From NCBI GenBank assembly GCA_946887385.1, contig CAMPKU010000220.1, positions 1-7,010 on the forward strand: a stretch of DNA of 7,010 bases, read 5' to 3'. The notes under the pieces are model-generated. The model was not told where the DNA came from, made no database searches, and was given only the letters and a program-made list of their open reading frames with translations. Source of the stretch: an uncultured Gammaproteobacteria bacterium (GTDB lineage: Bacteria > Pseudomonadota > Gammaproteobacteria > Rariloculales > Rariloculaceae). The stretch's first letter is position 1. Each line of letters opens with the position of its first letter. Below, in pieces: positions 1 through 5,502 of this stretch. The position numbers and the translations under genes were made by a program.

Positions 1-3000
1 CGCGGCGGCAACAATGCCCATCGCCCGGCCGCATCGAAGCCGCTGCTGCCGCGCAGGCGGCCGCGGCCGCGAAAGCCGCGCCGCCGGCTCTGCGGCGTGA
101 GCACGGCGCGCAAGCCCGTGAACGAGTCGGCCGTGACGACGCCGCGCGCGACGAGCTCGCCGAGCGCCTCCTCGACCTGCACGCGCAGCAGACCGCTCGC
201 CTGCACGATCTCGACGAAGAACAGTGCGCCGCGCTCGCGCAGCGCCTGCACCACGCGTTCGGCGCCGCCCGACATGCCTTGCACGGGCTCCGACTGCCCG
301 AGCGCCCGCCACAGCGGCAGCGTGGCGCGCGGCACGATGGCGATCGGCGACGTGGCCACCGTGGTGGCGCGCGCGCCGGGTTGAGCGCCGCTCGGCCGCG
401 GCCGCCACCACACCGCCTCGCCGGCCGTGCAAAGCTGATCGAGCAGCTGCGCGCCGTAGTCCGCGATGCGCGCCGGCAGCACCTCGCGCTCCCAGAGCGC
501 GGCCGGCAGCGCCAAGCCCTGCAGCTCGCCGAGCACGGCGTTCAGCGCCTCGCGGCCCTGCCGCCGCTCGCCGCCCAAACCCTGCCAGTGGAACAGGAAG
601 CGCTGGAAATCGGCGAGCGTGGCGGGCTCGATCTCGTTGCGCAGGCGTTTCAGCGTGTAGCGATGGATGCGCGCGAGCAACCGCCGCTCGCACCACTCCT
701 CGCCTTCGTGCGGCGACGTGAAGCTGCCGCGCATCGCCGTGCCTTGCTGCTCGAGCGCGGCGAGCGCCGGCAGCACATCGGCGGCGGCGAGGCCGAACGG
801 CCGCGCGAGCGTTTCGGCCGTCACGGGGCCGAGCGCTTCGAACCGGCTGCGCACGAGCTCGCGCAGTGCCGTGTCGGCATCGACGGCCGCATCGCCGAGA
901 ATGGCGAGCCGCTCGGCGGCGACGGCGCCCGGCAGCGCGGCCACGACTTCGGGCAGCCGCTCGGCGCTCACCCACACGGTGCCCGCGCGCGGCAACTCGA
1001 CGGCCGTGGCGCGGCCGTCGGTGCGAAGCTGCTCGAACCACGCCGTCCACGCAGCGCCCTCGCTCGCCGCCACGAACCCGAGCAGCACCAGCGAATCGTG
1101 CAGCTCGTCTGCATTCAAAGGCTGCGGCCAAGCCTCCACCCGGACGCGCGCAATGGCCTCGGGATCGAGCTTGCCGAGCTCGCCCGCCTGCTCCGGCGTC
1201 ATGTAGCGGCGCGACTGCACGGCCAGCGTGCGCCGCTCCTCGGCCGGCGCGTCGTCGAGGAACGCGTACGGCTTCGCGCCCAAGATCTCCTGCGCGAGCG
1301 GCGACGGGCTCGTGAGCTCGCGGCAGACCACTTCGATCTCGCCGGCTTCGATGCTCTTGAGCACGCGCTCGAGACCGTCGATGTCCATGGCGCCCGTGAG
1401 ACAGTCGTGCAGCGTCTGCTGCACGAGCGGATGATCGGGAACGTCGCGATGGCCGCCGGTTAAGTTCTCGGCGCACGCGAGCTGATCGGGGAACACCGTC
1501 GACAGCAGGTCTTCGGCGTCCATGCGCTGAAACTGCGCCGGCTGCTTTCGGCCGTTACGGAAGCGGCGCACGGCCAGCGCCGTGCTCGCGTTCCACCGCC
1601 AGTACACGCCGAACAGCGGTGCGTCGAGCACGGCTTGCGTGAGCACGTCGCGGACCGTGTTGCTGGACAGATAGTGCACCACGTCCTCGAGCGCGAAGCT
1701 GTGCACGGCCCCGAGCGACAGCACGATCGAATCCTCGAGCGCCGCCGCTTGCAGCTCGAAGTTGAATCGCCGGCAAAAACGCTTGCGCAGCGAGAGGCCC
1801 CAGGCGCGATTGATCCGCGAGCCGAACGGCGCGTGCACGACGAGATGCGTGTCGCCCGTCTCGTCGAAGAAGCGCTCGAACACCACTCTCTTCGGCGACG
1901 GCAGCACGCCGAGCGCGGCTTTCGCCGCGGCCAAGTAGTCGACGAGCTGCTTCGCCGCACTTTCGCTCAAGGCGAGCTCGCTCATGAGCCAGCGCACGGC
2001 GCCGTCTGCGCCGTCGCGGTCGATGAGCTCGGCCAGCGTGTCGTTGAGCCGGCCCACCGACGTCGACAGCTCGTCGGTGCGCCCCGGCGCCTCGCCGAGC
2101 CAGAACGGAATCGTCGGCGGCTGGCCGGCCGCGTCGGTGACGTACACCTTGCCGCCTTCGAGCTTCTGAATGCGGTAACTGGCATTGCCGAGCTGGAAAA
2201 TGTCGCCCGGCATGCTTTCGAACGCGAAGTCCTCGTTCAGCGTGCCGACGGGCAACTCGCTCGGCAGCAGCACCACCTCGTAGTCGAACTGATCCGGGAT
2301 GGCCCCGCCGTTCGTGACGGCCGTGAGCGTGGCGCCGCGCCGGCCGCGCAGCACGTTGTTCACGCGGTCGAAGTGCAGATGCGCGCTGCGCCGGCCGCGG
2401 TGCGTGGTGAAGCCGTCGGCAAGCATACGCGCCACGCCGACGAACTCGTCGAGCTGAAGATGCTCATAGCTCGAGGCGTGCGTGAAGCGTTTGTGCAGCT
2501 CCTCGACCTTCCACTCCTGCGCGCCCACCTCGGCCACAATCTGCTGCGCGAGCACATCGAGCGGTTTCGGCCGAGGCTTGATGGCATCGAGCTCGCTGCG
2601 CTTGACGCTAGCGAGCAGCGCCGTGCACTCGACGAGATCGTCGCGCGACAACGGAAAGAGCCGCCCTTTCGGGATGCGGCCGAGCCCGTGGCCCGAGCGG
2701 CCCACGCGCTGCAAGAACGGCGCGATGCCGTGCGGCGAGCCGAGCTGGCACACCAAGTCCACGTCGCCGATGTCGATGCCGAGCTCCAGCGACGCCGTGG
2801 CGACGAGCGCCTTCAATTGCCCGGCCTTCAAGCGCTCCTCGGCCTTCAGGCGATGCTCTTTCGCGAGACTGCCGTGGTGTGACGTGACGGCATCTTCGCC
2901 GAGCCGCTCGGCCAAGTGCCGCGCCGCGCGCTCCGCGAGCCTGCGCGTGTTCACGAACACGAGCGTGGTGCGATGCGCGCGGATGAGCTCGGCGAGCCGG

Positions 3001-3776
3001 TCGTACTCCTCGATCCACACCTCGCCCGACATGATGGCCTCGAGCGGCGAGCCCGGCAGCTCGAGCGTGAGATCGCGCTCGCGCGCGTGCCCCTCGTCGA
3101 TGACCGTGCACGGCGCGTCCGTGACGCCCGTGAGAAACCGCGTGAGCACTTCGATGGGCTTCGTGGTGGCCGAGATGCCGACGCGCGTGGGCGGACGCTC
3201 GCAAAGCGCTTCGAGCCGCTCGAGCGACAGCGCGAGGTGCGCGCCGCGCTTGTTGCCGGCAAGCGCATGGATTTCGTCGACGATGACGGTGCGCACGCCG
3301 CGCAGCATGTTCCGCCCGGACTCCGTGCTGAGCAGGATGTACAGCGACTCCGGCGTGGTGACGAGGATGTGCGGCGGTTGGCGGCGCATGCGCGCGCGCT
3401 CGCTCTGCGGCGTGTCGCCCGTGCGCACGGCCGCTCGTATGGGCGCCTGGCCCAACATGCGTGCCGCGAACTCGCGGCCGATGCCTTCGAGCGGCGCGCG
3501 CAGGTTCTTCTCGATGTCGTTCGAGAGCGCCTTCAGCGGCGAGACGTAGAGGATTTCGGTGGTGTCGCGCAGCGTGCCTTCGGCCGCCTGCTTCGCCAGC
3601 AAATCGATGACGCCGAGAAACGCCGCGAGTGTCTTGCCCGAGCCCGTGGGCGCGCTGATCAGCGTGTGCTGATGCGAGCCGATGGCGTCCCAGGCTTTGA
3701 TCTGCACGCTCGTGGGCGCAGGGAAAGCGCTGCGGAACCAGCCGGCGACGGCGGGGTGGAAGTGCTCGGGCAGCAT
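1..3776 (-). CDS. lhr: Long-form Lhr ATP-dependent helicase (3' end beyond window)
   Basis: Superfamily 2 helicase of the Lhr family, which translocates 3'-5' on single-stranded DNA and unwinds DNA or RNA:DNA duplexes. It is linked to DNA repair. I translated the frame from ATG 3776 to base 1 (1258 codons) and found no stop. An in-frame TAG lies just upstream (3792-3794), which fixes this as the first ATG. Motifs in order: Q-like PTSVQ (21-25), Walker A SAPTGSGKT (41-49, Lys48), SPLKAL, TTPESL, DEIH box (167-170), SATTKP (202-207), LVFVNTRR, ATASLELGID (326-335) and QRVGRSGH (356-363). Winged-helix and Lhr-core regions follow, including HAPFGSRINRAWGL (648-661). The frame continues past about residue 870 into the C-terminal region of long Lhr proteins; uracil-DNA glycosylase activity has been reported for that region in E. 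coli Lhr. A Pro/Ala linker lies near 1119-1150 and a basic RRRGFRGRGRLRG tract at 1231-1243. By comparison with E. coli Lhr (about 1540 residues), some 150-300 residues are missing off the left edge. No Shine-Dalgarno sequence precedes the ATG. Confidence 0.96.
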   Translation of the reverse strand, partial: MLPEHFHPAVAGWFRSAFPAPTSVQIKAWDAIGSHQHTLISAPTGSGKTLAAFLGVIDLLAKQAAEGTLRDTTEILYVSPLKALSNDIEKNLRAPLEGIGREFAARMLGQAPIRAAVRTGDTPQSERARMRRQPPHILVTTPESLYILLSTESGRNMLRGVRTVIVDEIHALAGNKRGAHLALSLERLEALCERPPTRVGISATTKPIEVLTRFLTGVTDAPCTVIDEGHARERDLTLELPGSPLEAIMSGEVWIEEYDRLAELIRAHRTTLVFVNTRRLAERAARHLAERLGEDAVTSHHGSLAKEHRLKAEERLKAGQLKALVATASLELGIDIGDVDLVCQLGSPHGIAPFLQRVGRSGHGLGRIPKGRLFPLSRDDLVECTALLASVKRSELDAIKPRPKPLDVLAQQIVAEVGAQEWKVEELHKRFTHASSYEHLQLDEFVGVARMLADGFTTHRGRRSAHLHFDRVNNVLRGRRGATLTAVTNGGAIPDQFDYEVVLLPSELPVGTLNEDFAFESMPGDIFQLGNASYRIQKLEGGKVYVTDAAGQPPTIPFWLGEAPGRTDELSTSVGRLNDTLAELIDRDGADGAVRWLMSELALSESAAKQLVDYLAAAKAALGVLPSPKRVVFERFFDETGDTHLVVHAPFGSRINRAWGLSLRKRFCRRFNFELQAAALEDSIVLSLGAVHSFALEDVVHYLSSNTVRDVLTQAVLDAPLFGVYWRWNASTALAVRRFRNGRKQPAQFQRMDAEDLLSTVFPDQLACAENLTGGHRDVPDHPLVQQTLHDCLTGAMDIDGLERVLKSIEAGEIEVVCRELTSPSPLAQEILGAKPYAFLDDAPAEERRTLAVQSRRYMTPEQAGELGKLDPEAIARVRVEAWPQPLNADELHDSLVLLGFVAASEGAAWTAWFEQLRTDGRATAVELPRAGTVWVSAERLPEVVAALPGAVAAERLAILGDAAVDADTALRELVRSRFEALGPVTAETLARPFGLAAADVLPALAALEQQGTAMRGSFTSPHEGEEWCERRLLARIHRYTLKRLRNEIEPATLADFQRFLFHWQGLGGERRQGREALNAVLGELQGLALPAALWEREVLPARIADYGAQLLDQLCTAGEAVWWRPRPSGAQPGARATTVATSPIAIVPRATLPLWRALGQSEPVQGMSGGAERVVQALRERGALFFVEIVQASGLLRVQVEEALGELVARGVVTADSFTGLRAVLTPQSRRRGFRGRGRLRGSSGFDAAGRWALLPP

Positions 3777-3781
3777 GAGTG

Positions 3782-3794
3782 TAGGTTTAACCTA
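3782..3794. promoter_or_regulatory. 13-bp palindrome just upstream of lhr
   Basis: TAGGTTTAACCTA is a perfect odd-centred palindrome (6+1+6) that ends 5 bases before the lhr ATG. It overlaps the candidate lhr -10 element and is AT-rich compared with its surroundings. Its position fits an operator for repression of lhr. The symmetry is seen directly; the function is inferred. Confidence 0.35.
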
Positions 3795-3813
3795 AAGCCT
3801 GTGTTTATGTCCA
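3785..3813 (-). promoter_or_regulatory. Candidate sigma-70 promoter for lhr
   Basis: Read on the minus strand, TGGACA (3813-3808; 5 of 6 matches to TTGACA) is followed after 17 bases by TTAAAC (3790-3785; only 3 of 6 matches to TATAAT). Transcription would start near 3778, one or two bases before the ATG at 3776, so the lhr message would be nearly leaderless. That agrees with the lack of a Shine-Dalgarno sequence. The -10 match is poor, so this is a tentative call. Confidence 0.3.
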
Positions 3814-3820
3814 GTGGGGC

Positions 3821-3847
3821 TAAAGTTTTCGTGGAAGCGGCCGTCCC
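3821..3847 (+). promoter_or_regulatory. FliA (sigma-28) flagellar class III promoter
   Basis: TAAAGTTT (3821-3828) matches the sigma-28 -35 consensus exactly. After exactly 11 bases comes GCCGTCCC (3840-3847), which keeps the GCCG half of the GCCGATAA -10 element and loses the ATAA half. Spacing and both key blocks fit the E. coli-type consensus TAAAGTTT-N11-GCCGATAA. It lies directly before a gene resembling a flagellar rod protein, which strengthens the call. The expected start of transcription is about 3854, next to the ATG at 3855. Confidence 0.65.
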
Positions 3848-3854
3848 GGGCGGC

Positions 3855-4094
3855 ATGGACAAGATTACCGGCATCAATACGACAGCTCTTGACGGGATTC
3901 AGACGAATTTGCGGCGGCTGCACGAGGCTGCCCAGCAGATCGCCGCGGCGCCCGCACGGGGCGCCGAGCCGGCCCAGCTCATCGAGCCGTTGGTCGAGAT
4001 GATCGAAGCGCAGCGTGCGGTGGAGGCCTCGGCGGCCGTGCTGCGGCGCGCCGACAACGCTTTCGACAGCGTGCTCGACGCGCTGCGCGCCTAG
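3855..4094 (+). CDS. Mini flagellar rod/hook-like protein (79 aa)
   Basis: The product is a 79-residue, largely helical protein. Residues 40-76 (PAQLIEPLVEMIEAQRAVEA onward to DNAFDSVLDALR) resemble the C-terminal helix of axial flagellar proteins (the FlgB/C/E/F/G C-terminal family), where the usual pattern is 'LV.MI.AQRA.EANA.V....D'. Residues 9-31 (TTALDGIQTNLRRLHEAAQQ onward) resemble the N-terminal rod helix 'AL.GI.A....L...A.NIA'. The central D1/D2 body of FlgE, FlgF and FlgG is absent, so it is much shorter than real rod or hook subunits (about 130-400 residues). ATG 3855 is preferred because the FliA promoter ends just upstream. An in-frame ATG at 3807 would add 16 residues but would place that promoter inside the gene. 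No clear Shine-Dalgarno sequence is visible for either start. It may be a flagellar accessory or assembly factor, or a relic rod fragment under flagellar control. The gene call is good; the exact role is unknown. Confidence 0.75.
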   Translation: MDKITGINTTALDGIQTNLRRLHEAAQQIAAAPARGAEPAQLIEPLVEMIEAQRAVEASAAVLRRADNAFDSVLDALRA

Positions 4095-4268
4095 CCGCTG
4101 ACGGCGCCGGCCGCTGTCCCAGAGGCGGCGAGTGTGTGGTGGGTGCTTCCAGAGATCGTAAGGCGGCTTGTCAGGTTTGTCCGGATCGACATCCGGCTTA
4201 ACGATCTCTCCGAACGACCCCACGCATGCGCTGCCCTCGCGCGTGATCCAACGGATGGATACTAACTA
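4095..4268. other. Spacer between flagellar-like gene and first TA module
   Basis: I see no convincing gene in this spacer. It holds a weak GC hairpin right after the flagellar-like gene (GCCGC 4110-4114 with GCGGC 4125-4129, no T-run, so not a standard intrinsic terminator), the nested inverted repeat at 4151-4209, and the approach to the operator of the next operon. On the minus strand, a GTG-started frame from 4223 down to about 4113 has an unusual Asp/Pro/Lys-rich reading (VKPDVDPDKPDKPPYDLWK). It then runs on as the antisense of the flagellar gene, so it is not called as a gene. Confidence 0.5.
4151..4209. repeat. Nested inverted repeat / two-stem structure
   Basis: The outer arms are AGAGATCGTAAG (4151-4162) and CTTAACGATCTCT (4197-4209), which pair over 12 positions with one bulged base. 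Inside, and abutting the right arm, is a perfect 6-bp hairpin with a 4-base loop, CCGGAT-CGAC-ATCCGG (4181-4196). The two stems could stack. No T-run follows on either strand, so a classic Rho-independent terminator is unlikely. It could be an RNA structure at the end of the flagellar-like transcript, or a protein-binding or recombination site. The symmetry is seen directly; the role is unknown. Confidence 0.55.
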
Positions 4269-4297
4269 GATAGTCTATCCCCCGGTATACTATAGAC
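4269..4297 (+). promoter_or_regulatory. Promoter/operator of AbrB-VapC operon
   Basis: This AT-rich island lies 24 bases before the antitoxin start. TATACT (4286-4291; 5 of 6 matches) is a good -10 element, but no good -35 is visible at 16-18 bases. It is surrounded by dyads: the odd palindrome GATAGTCTATC (4269-4279), the wider repeat GTCTAT (4273-4278) / ATAGAC (4292-4297), and the small palindromes GTATAC and CTATAG. Dyads over the -10 are the usual layout for repression of a TA operon by its own antitoxin or complex, and the antitoxin here carries two DNA-binding domains. Confidence 0.55.
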
Positions 4298-4320
4298 GAC
4301 CAGGCGATAGGTACTCGTCT

Positions 4321-4779
4321 TTGACCGGCTTGCCGAAGAAGGAGATGGAATCGCTCACGCGGCGATTCCGCACGAAGGCCGACAAGATCCGGGCCCTCGC
4401 GCGCGCGCGCGTCCCCCCGGCGGACATCGCGCGATTCCTCGGCATTCGCTATCAATACGCCTACAACGTCATGAAGCGGTCAGCCATCTCGAACGACAGG
4501 GTCATGGACGCCCCGGCGCGTTCGAATCAGCCGCACAAGGTAACGCTCGACTCGTTCGGTCGCATCGCCATCCCGGAACACCTCCGGAGTGCACTGGGCG
4601 TTTCAGCGGGCGACGATCTCCTGATCAGCCTCGATGGCGAGGAGCTCAGGTTATTCACCCGAGCCACGGGCCTGCGGGTGGCTCAACGCATCGTGAGCAA
4701 GTACCTGCATCAAGGCGATAGCCTGTCCGACGAGTTGCTCGAGGATCGCGGCCGCGAGGTAGCCGATGAGCAAGGCTGA
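4321..4779 (+). CDS. AbrB/SpoVT-type antitoxin with N-terminal HTH (VapB-like)
   Basis: This 152-residue protein is the likely antitoxin and autorepressor of the adjacent PIN toxin. Residues 17-53 form a helix-turn-helix (RTKADKIRALARA, then PPADIARFLGIRYQYAYNVM), a module I recognise from antitoxin-like proteins with the 'ADIARFLGIRYQ' signature. Residues 72-115 form an AbrB/MazE/SpoVT swapped-hairpin DNA-binding domain (KVTLDSFGRIAIPEHLRSAL, then GVSAGDDLLISLDGEELRLF). The acidic tail 116-152 is the probable toxin-binding segment. The chosen start is TTG 4321, with an AGG at 4309-4311 upstream. An in-frame ATG at 4345 would remove 8 residues outside either domain, but the purine-rich AAGAAGGAG there directly abuts that ATG, which is too close for a normal ribosome site. 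The coding sequence overlaps the toxin start by 14 bases, so the pair is co-transcribed and probably translationally coupled. Confidence 0.88.
   Translation: MTGLPKKEMESLTRRFRTKADKIRALARARVPPADIARFLGIRYQYAYNVMKRSAISNDRVMDAPARSNQPHKVTLDSFGRIAIPEHLRSALGVSAGDDLLISLDGEELRLFTRATGLRVAQRIVSKYLHQGDSLSDELLEDRGREVADEQG
4756..4760 (+). promoter_or_regulatory. Ribosome binding site for first PIN toxin
   Basis: GAGGT lies 5 bases before ATG 4766, inside the antitoxin coding sequence. It supports this start for the toxin and the 14-base overlap between the two genes. Confidence 0.6.
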
Positions 4780-5155
4780 ATGCGTGCTCGACGCTTCCGC
4801 GGTGCTCGCCTTGCTCGGCAACGAACGCGGTGCCGACGAGGTCGAGGCGGCTCTCGGCTCGGCTGTCATGTCCGCAGTGAATTTGGCCGAGGTGCTCGCG
4901 AAGTTAGGAGACCGCGGCGTCACGGAAGCGGAACAGCGTGTAATACGCATGAGCCTCGATATCGAGATACGCAGCTTCGATGAGAGCTCTGCCTGGCGCG
5001 CGAGTAGCCTTCGCGGCGGCACGAAATCCCGCGGCCTCTCGATAGGCGATCGCGCCTGCCTCGCGCTCGCGCTCGAGGAAGGCCTCCCCGCCCTCACAAC
5101 TGACCGCGCTTGGGCGGCACTCGATATCGGCGTAGACGTGCGAGCGCTGCGCTAG
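4766..5155 (+). CDS. vapC: PIN-domain ribonuclease toxin (VapC family), AbrB-type module
   Basis: This 129-residue PIN-domain endoribonuclease is the expected toxin of the module. VapC family enzymes stop growth by cutting tRNA or rRNA, using Mg2+ held by conserved acidic residues. All four candidate acidic positions are present: Asp9 in VLDASAVLALL, Glu42 in VNLAEVLAKL, Asp95 in LSIGDRACLALAL, and Asp113 in LTTDRAW. The length is normal for the family and the frame is intact, so the enzyme looks active. It starts at ATG 4766 with GAGGT upstream, overlapping the antitoxin end by 14 bases. The likely product class is firm. The RNA target cannot be read from sequence. Confidence 0.92.
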   Translation: MSKAECVLDASAVLALLGNERGADEVEAALGSAVMSAVNLAEVLAKLGDRGVTEAEQRVIRMSLDIEIRSFDESSAWRASSLRGGTKSRGLSIGDRACLALALEEGLPALTTDRAWAALDIGVDVRALR

Positions 5156-5211
5156 CGTCAGTCTCGGTGTGCACTAACCGCGTCAGGAGCTCCCGAGGCG
5201 CTCCAAGGATC

Positions 5212-5247
5212 TTGTCGCTTCCGGGCTAGGGGTGTATATCTAGGCGT
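5212..5247 (+). promoter_or_regulatory. Promoter with direct repeats for RHH-VapC operon
   Basis: TTGTCG (5212-5217; 4 of 6 matches) and TATATC (5235-5240; 4 of 6 matches) are separated by exactly 17 bases. Transcription would start near 5247, beside the ATG at 5248, so the antitoxin mRNA may be leaderless; the only SD-like motif is AGG at 5242-5244, 3 bases from the ATG. CTAGGGGT (5226-5233) and CTAGGCGT (5240-5247) are a direct repeat of 7 of 8 bases with a 14-base period. They flank the -10 and fit paired RHH operator half-sites. The gap upstream (5156-5211) holds only a weak hairpin, GGAGC 5186-5190 with GCTCC 5200-5204, without a T-run. Confidence 0.45.
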
Positions 5248-5496
5248 ATGCCACGCATGCAAGTCTATTTGCCCGACGATCTCTACGACTTGGTAAAGGC
5301 CCGCGGGCTGCCGGCCTCCGAGCTTCTGCAGAAAGCCGTCCGGGCTGAGGTGCGCCGGCTCGACCTGCTCGCCGAGACGGACAAGTACGTTGCAAAGCTG
5401 ATCAAAGACGTCGGTACTCCCTCAGCGAAAGAGCGCGAACGCGCCGCCGCCGTTGCGCGACGGCTCGAACGGCGGCCCGCGCGCAAGACCGGCTGA
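5248..5496 (+). CDS. vapB: Ribbon-helix-helix antitoxin (VapB-like)
   Basis: This 82-residue protein is the likely antitoxin of the PIN toxin that follows. Residues 3-8 (RMQVYL) form the DNA-contacting beta strand of a ribbon-helix-helix fold. Helix 1 covers about 10-19 (DDLYDLVKAR) and helix 2 about 23-37 (ASELLQKAVRAEVRR); the 'LPxSELLQxAVRAE' pattern is familiar from actinobacterial and proteobacterial VapB proteins. The charged, helical C-terminal part (about 40-82, rich in Lys, Arg and Glu) should wrap the toxin. The frame ends in tandem stops, TGA TAA (5494-5499), just before the toxin start. It is unrelated in fold to the antitoxin of the preceding module, so the two were acquired separately rather than duplicated. 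Regulation is probably by its own binding to the repeats at 5226-5247. Confidence 0.87.
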   Translation: MPRMQVYLPDDLYDLVKARGLPASELLQKAVRAEVRRLDLLAETDKYVAKLIKDVGTPSAKERERAAAVARRLERRPARKTG

Positions 5497-5502
5497 TAAC
5501 GC

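Noticed and set aside
279..1463. Long plus-strand open frame (394 codons)
   Set aside because: It lies wholly antisense to lhr; its Arg/Ala/Glu-rich reading has no recognisable domain and reflects GC-rich codon bias on the other strand.
1460..1960. Minus-strand open frames inside lhr (e.g. 1460-1960, 1555-1776, 2608-3204)
   Set aside because: They are alternative frames of the same strand as lhr; the lhr frame is uninterrupted and carries all the helicase motifs.
1635..2882. Long plus-strand open frame (415 codons)
   Set aside because: Antisense of the lhr helicase and winged-helix region; no domain, and the minus-strand reading contains conserved helicase motifs.
2482..3549. Plus-strand Ser/Arg-rich open frame (355 codons)
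   Set aside because: Shadow of the helicase core; low-complexity Ser/Arg composition typical of an off-frame reading.
1..3776. Possible frameshift or stop in lhr
   Set aside because: Every codon from 3776 to 1 was read and no stop or frame break was found; the motifs are continuous.
2916..3854. Upstream extension of the flagellar-like frame
   Set aside because: The frame stays open back to 2916 only because it is antisense to lhr; the extension covers the FliA promoter and has no flagellar similarity.
4110..4129. Hairpin as an intrinsic terminator after the flagellar-like gene
   Set aside because: Only a 5-bp stem with a 10-base loop and no following T-run.
3792..4223. Minus-strand 143-codon open frame as a full gene
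   Set aside because: Most of it is the antisense of the flagellar-like gene; only the first part looks possibly protein-like, and it is reported as a weak finding.
4651..5097. Minus-strand frame across the first toxin
   Set aside because: Antisense shadow of a clear PIN toxin with all catalytic residues and a ribosome site on the plus strand.
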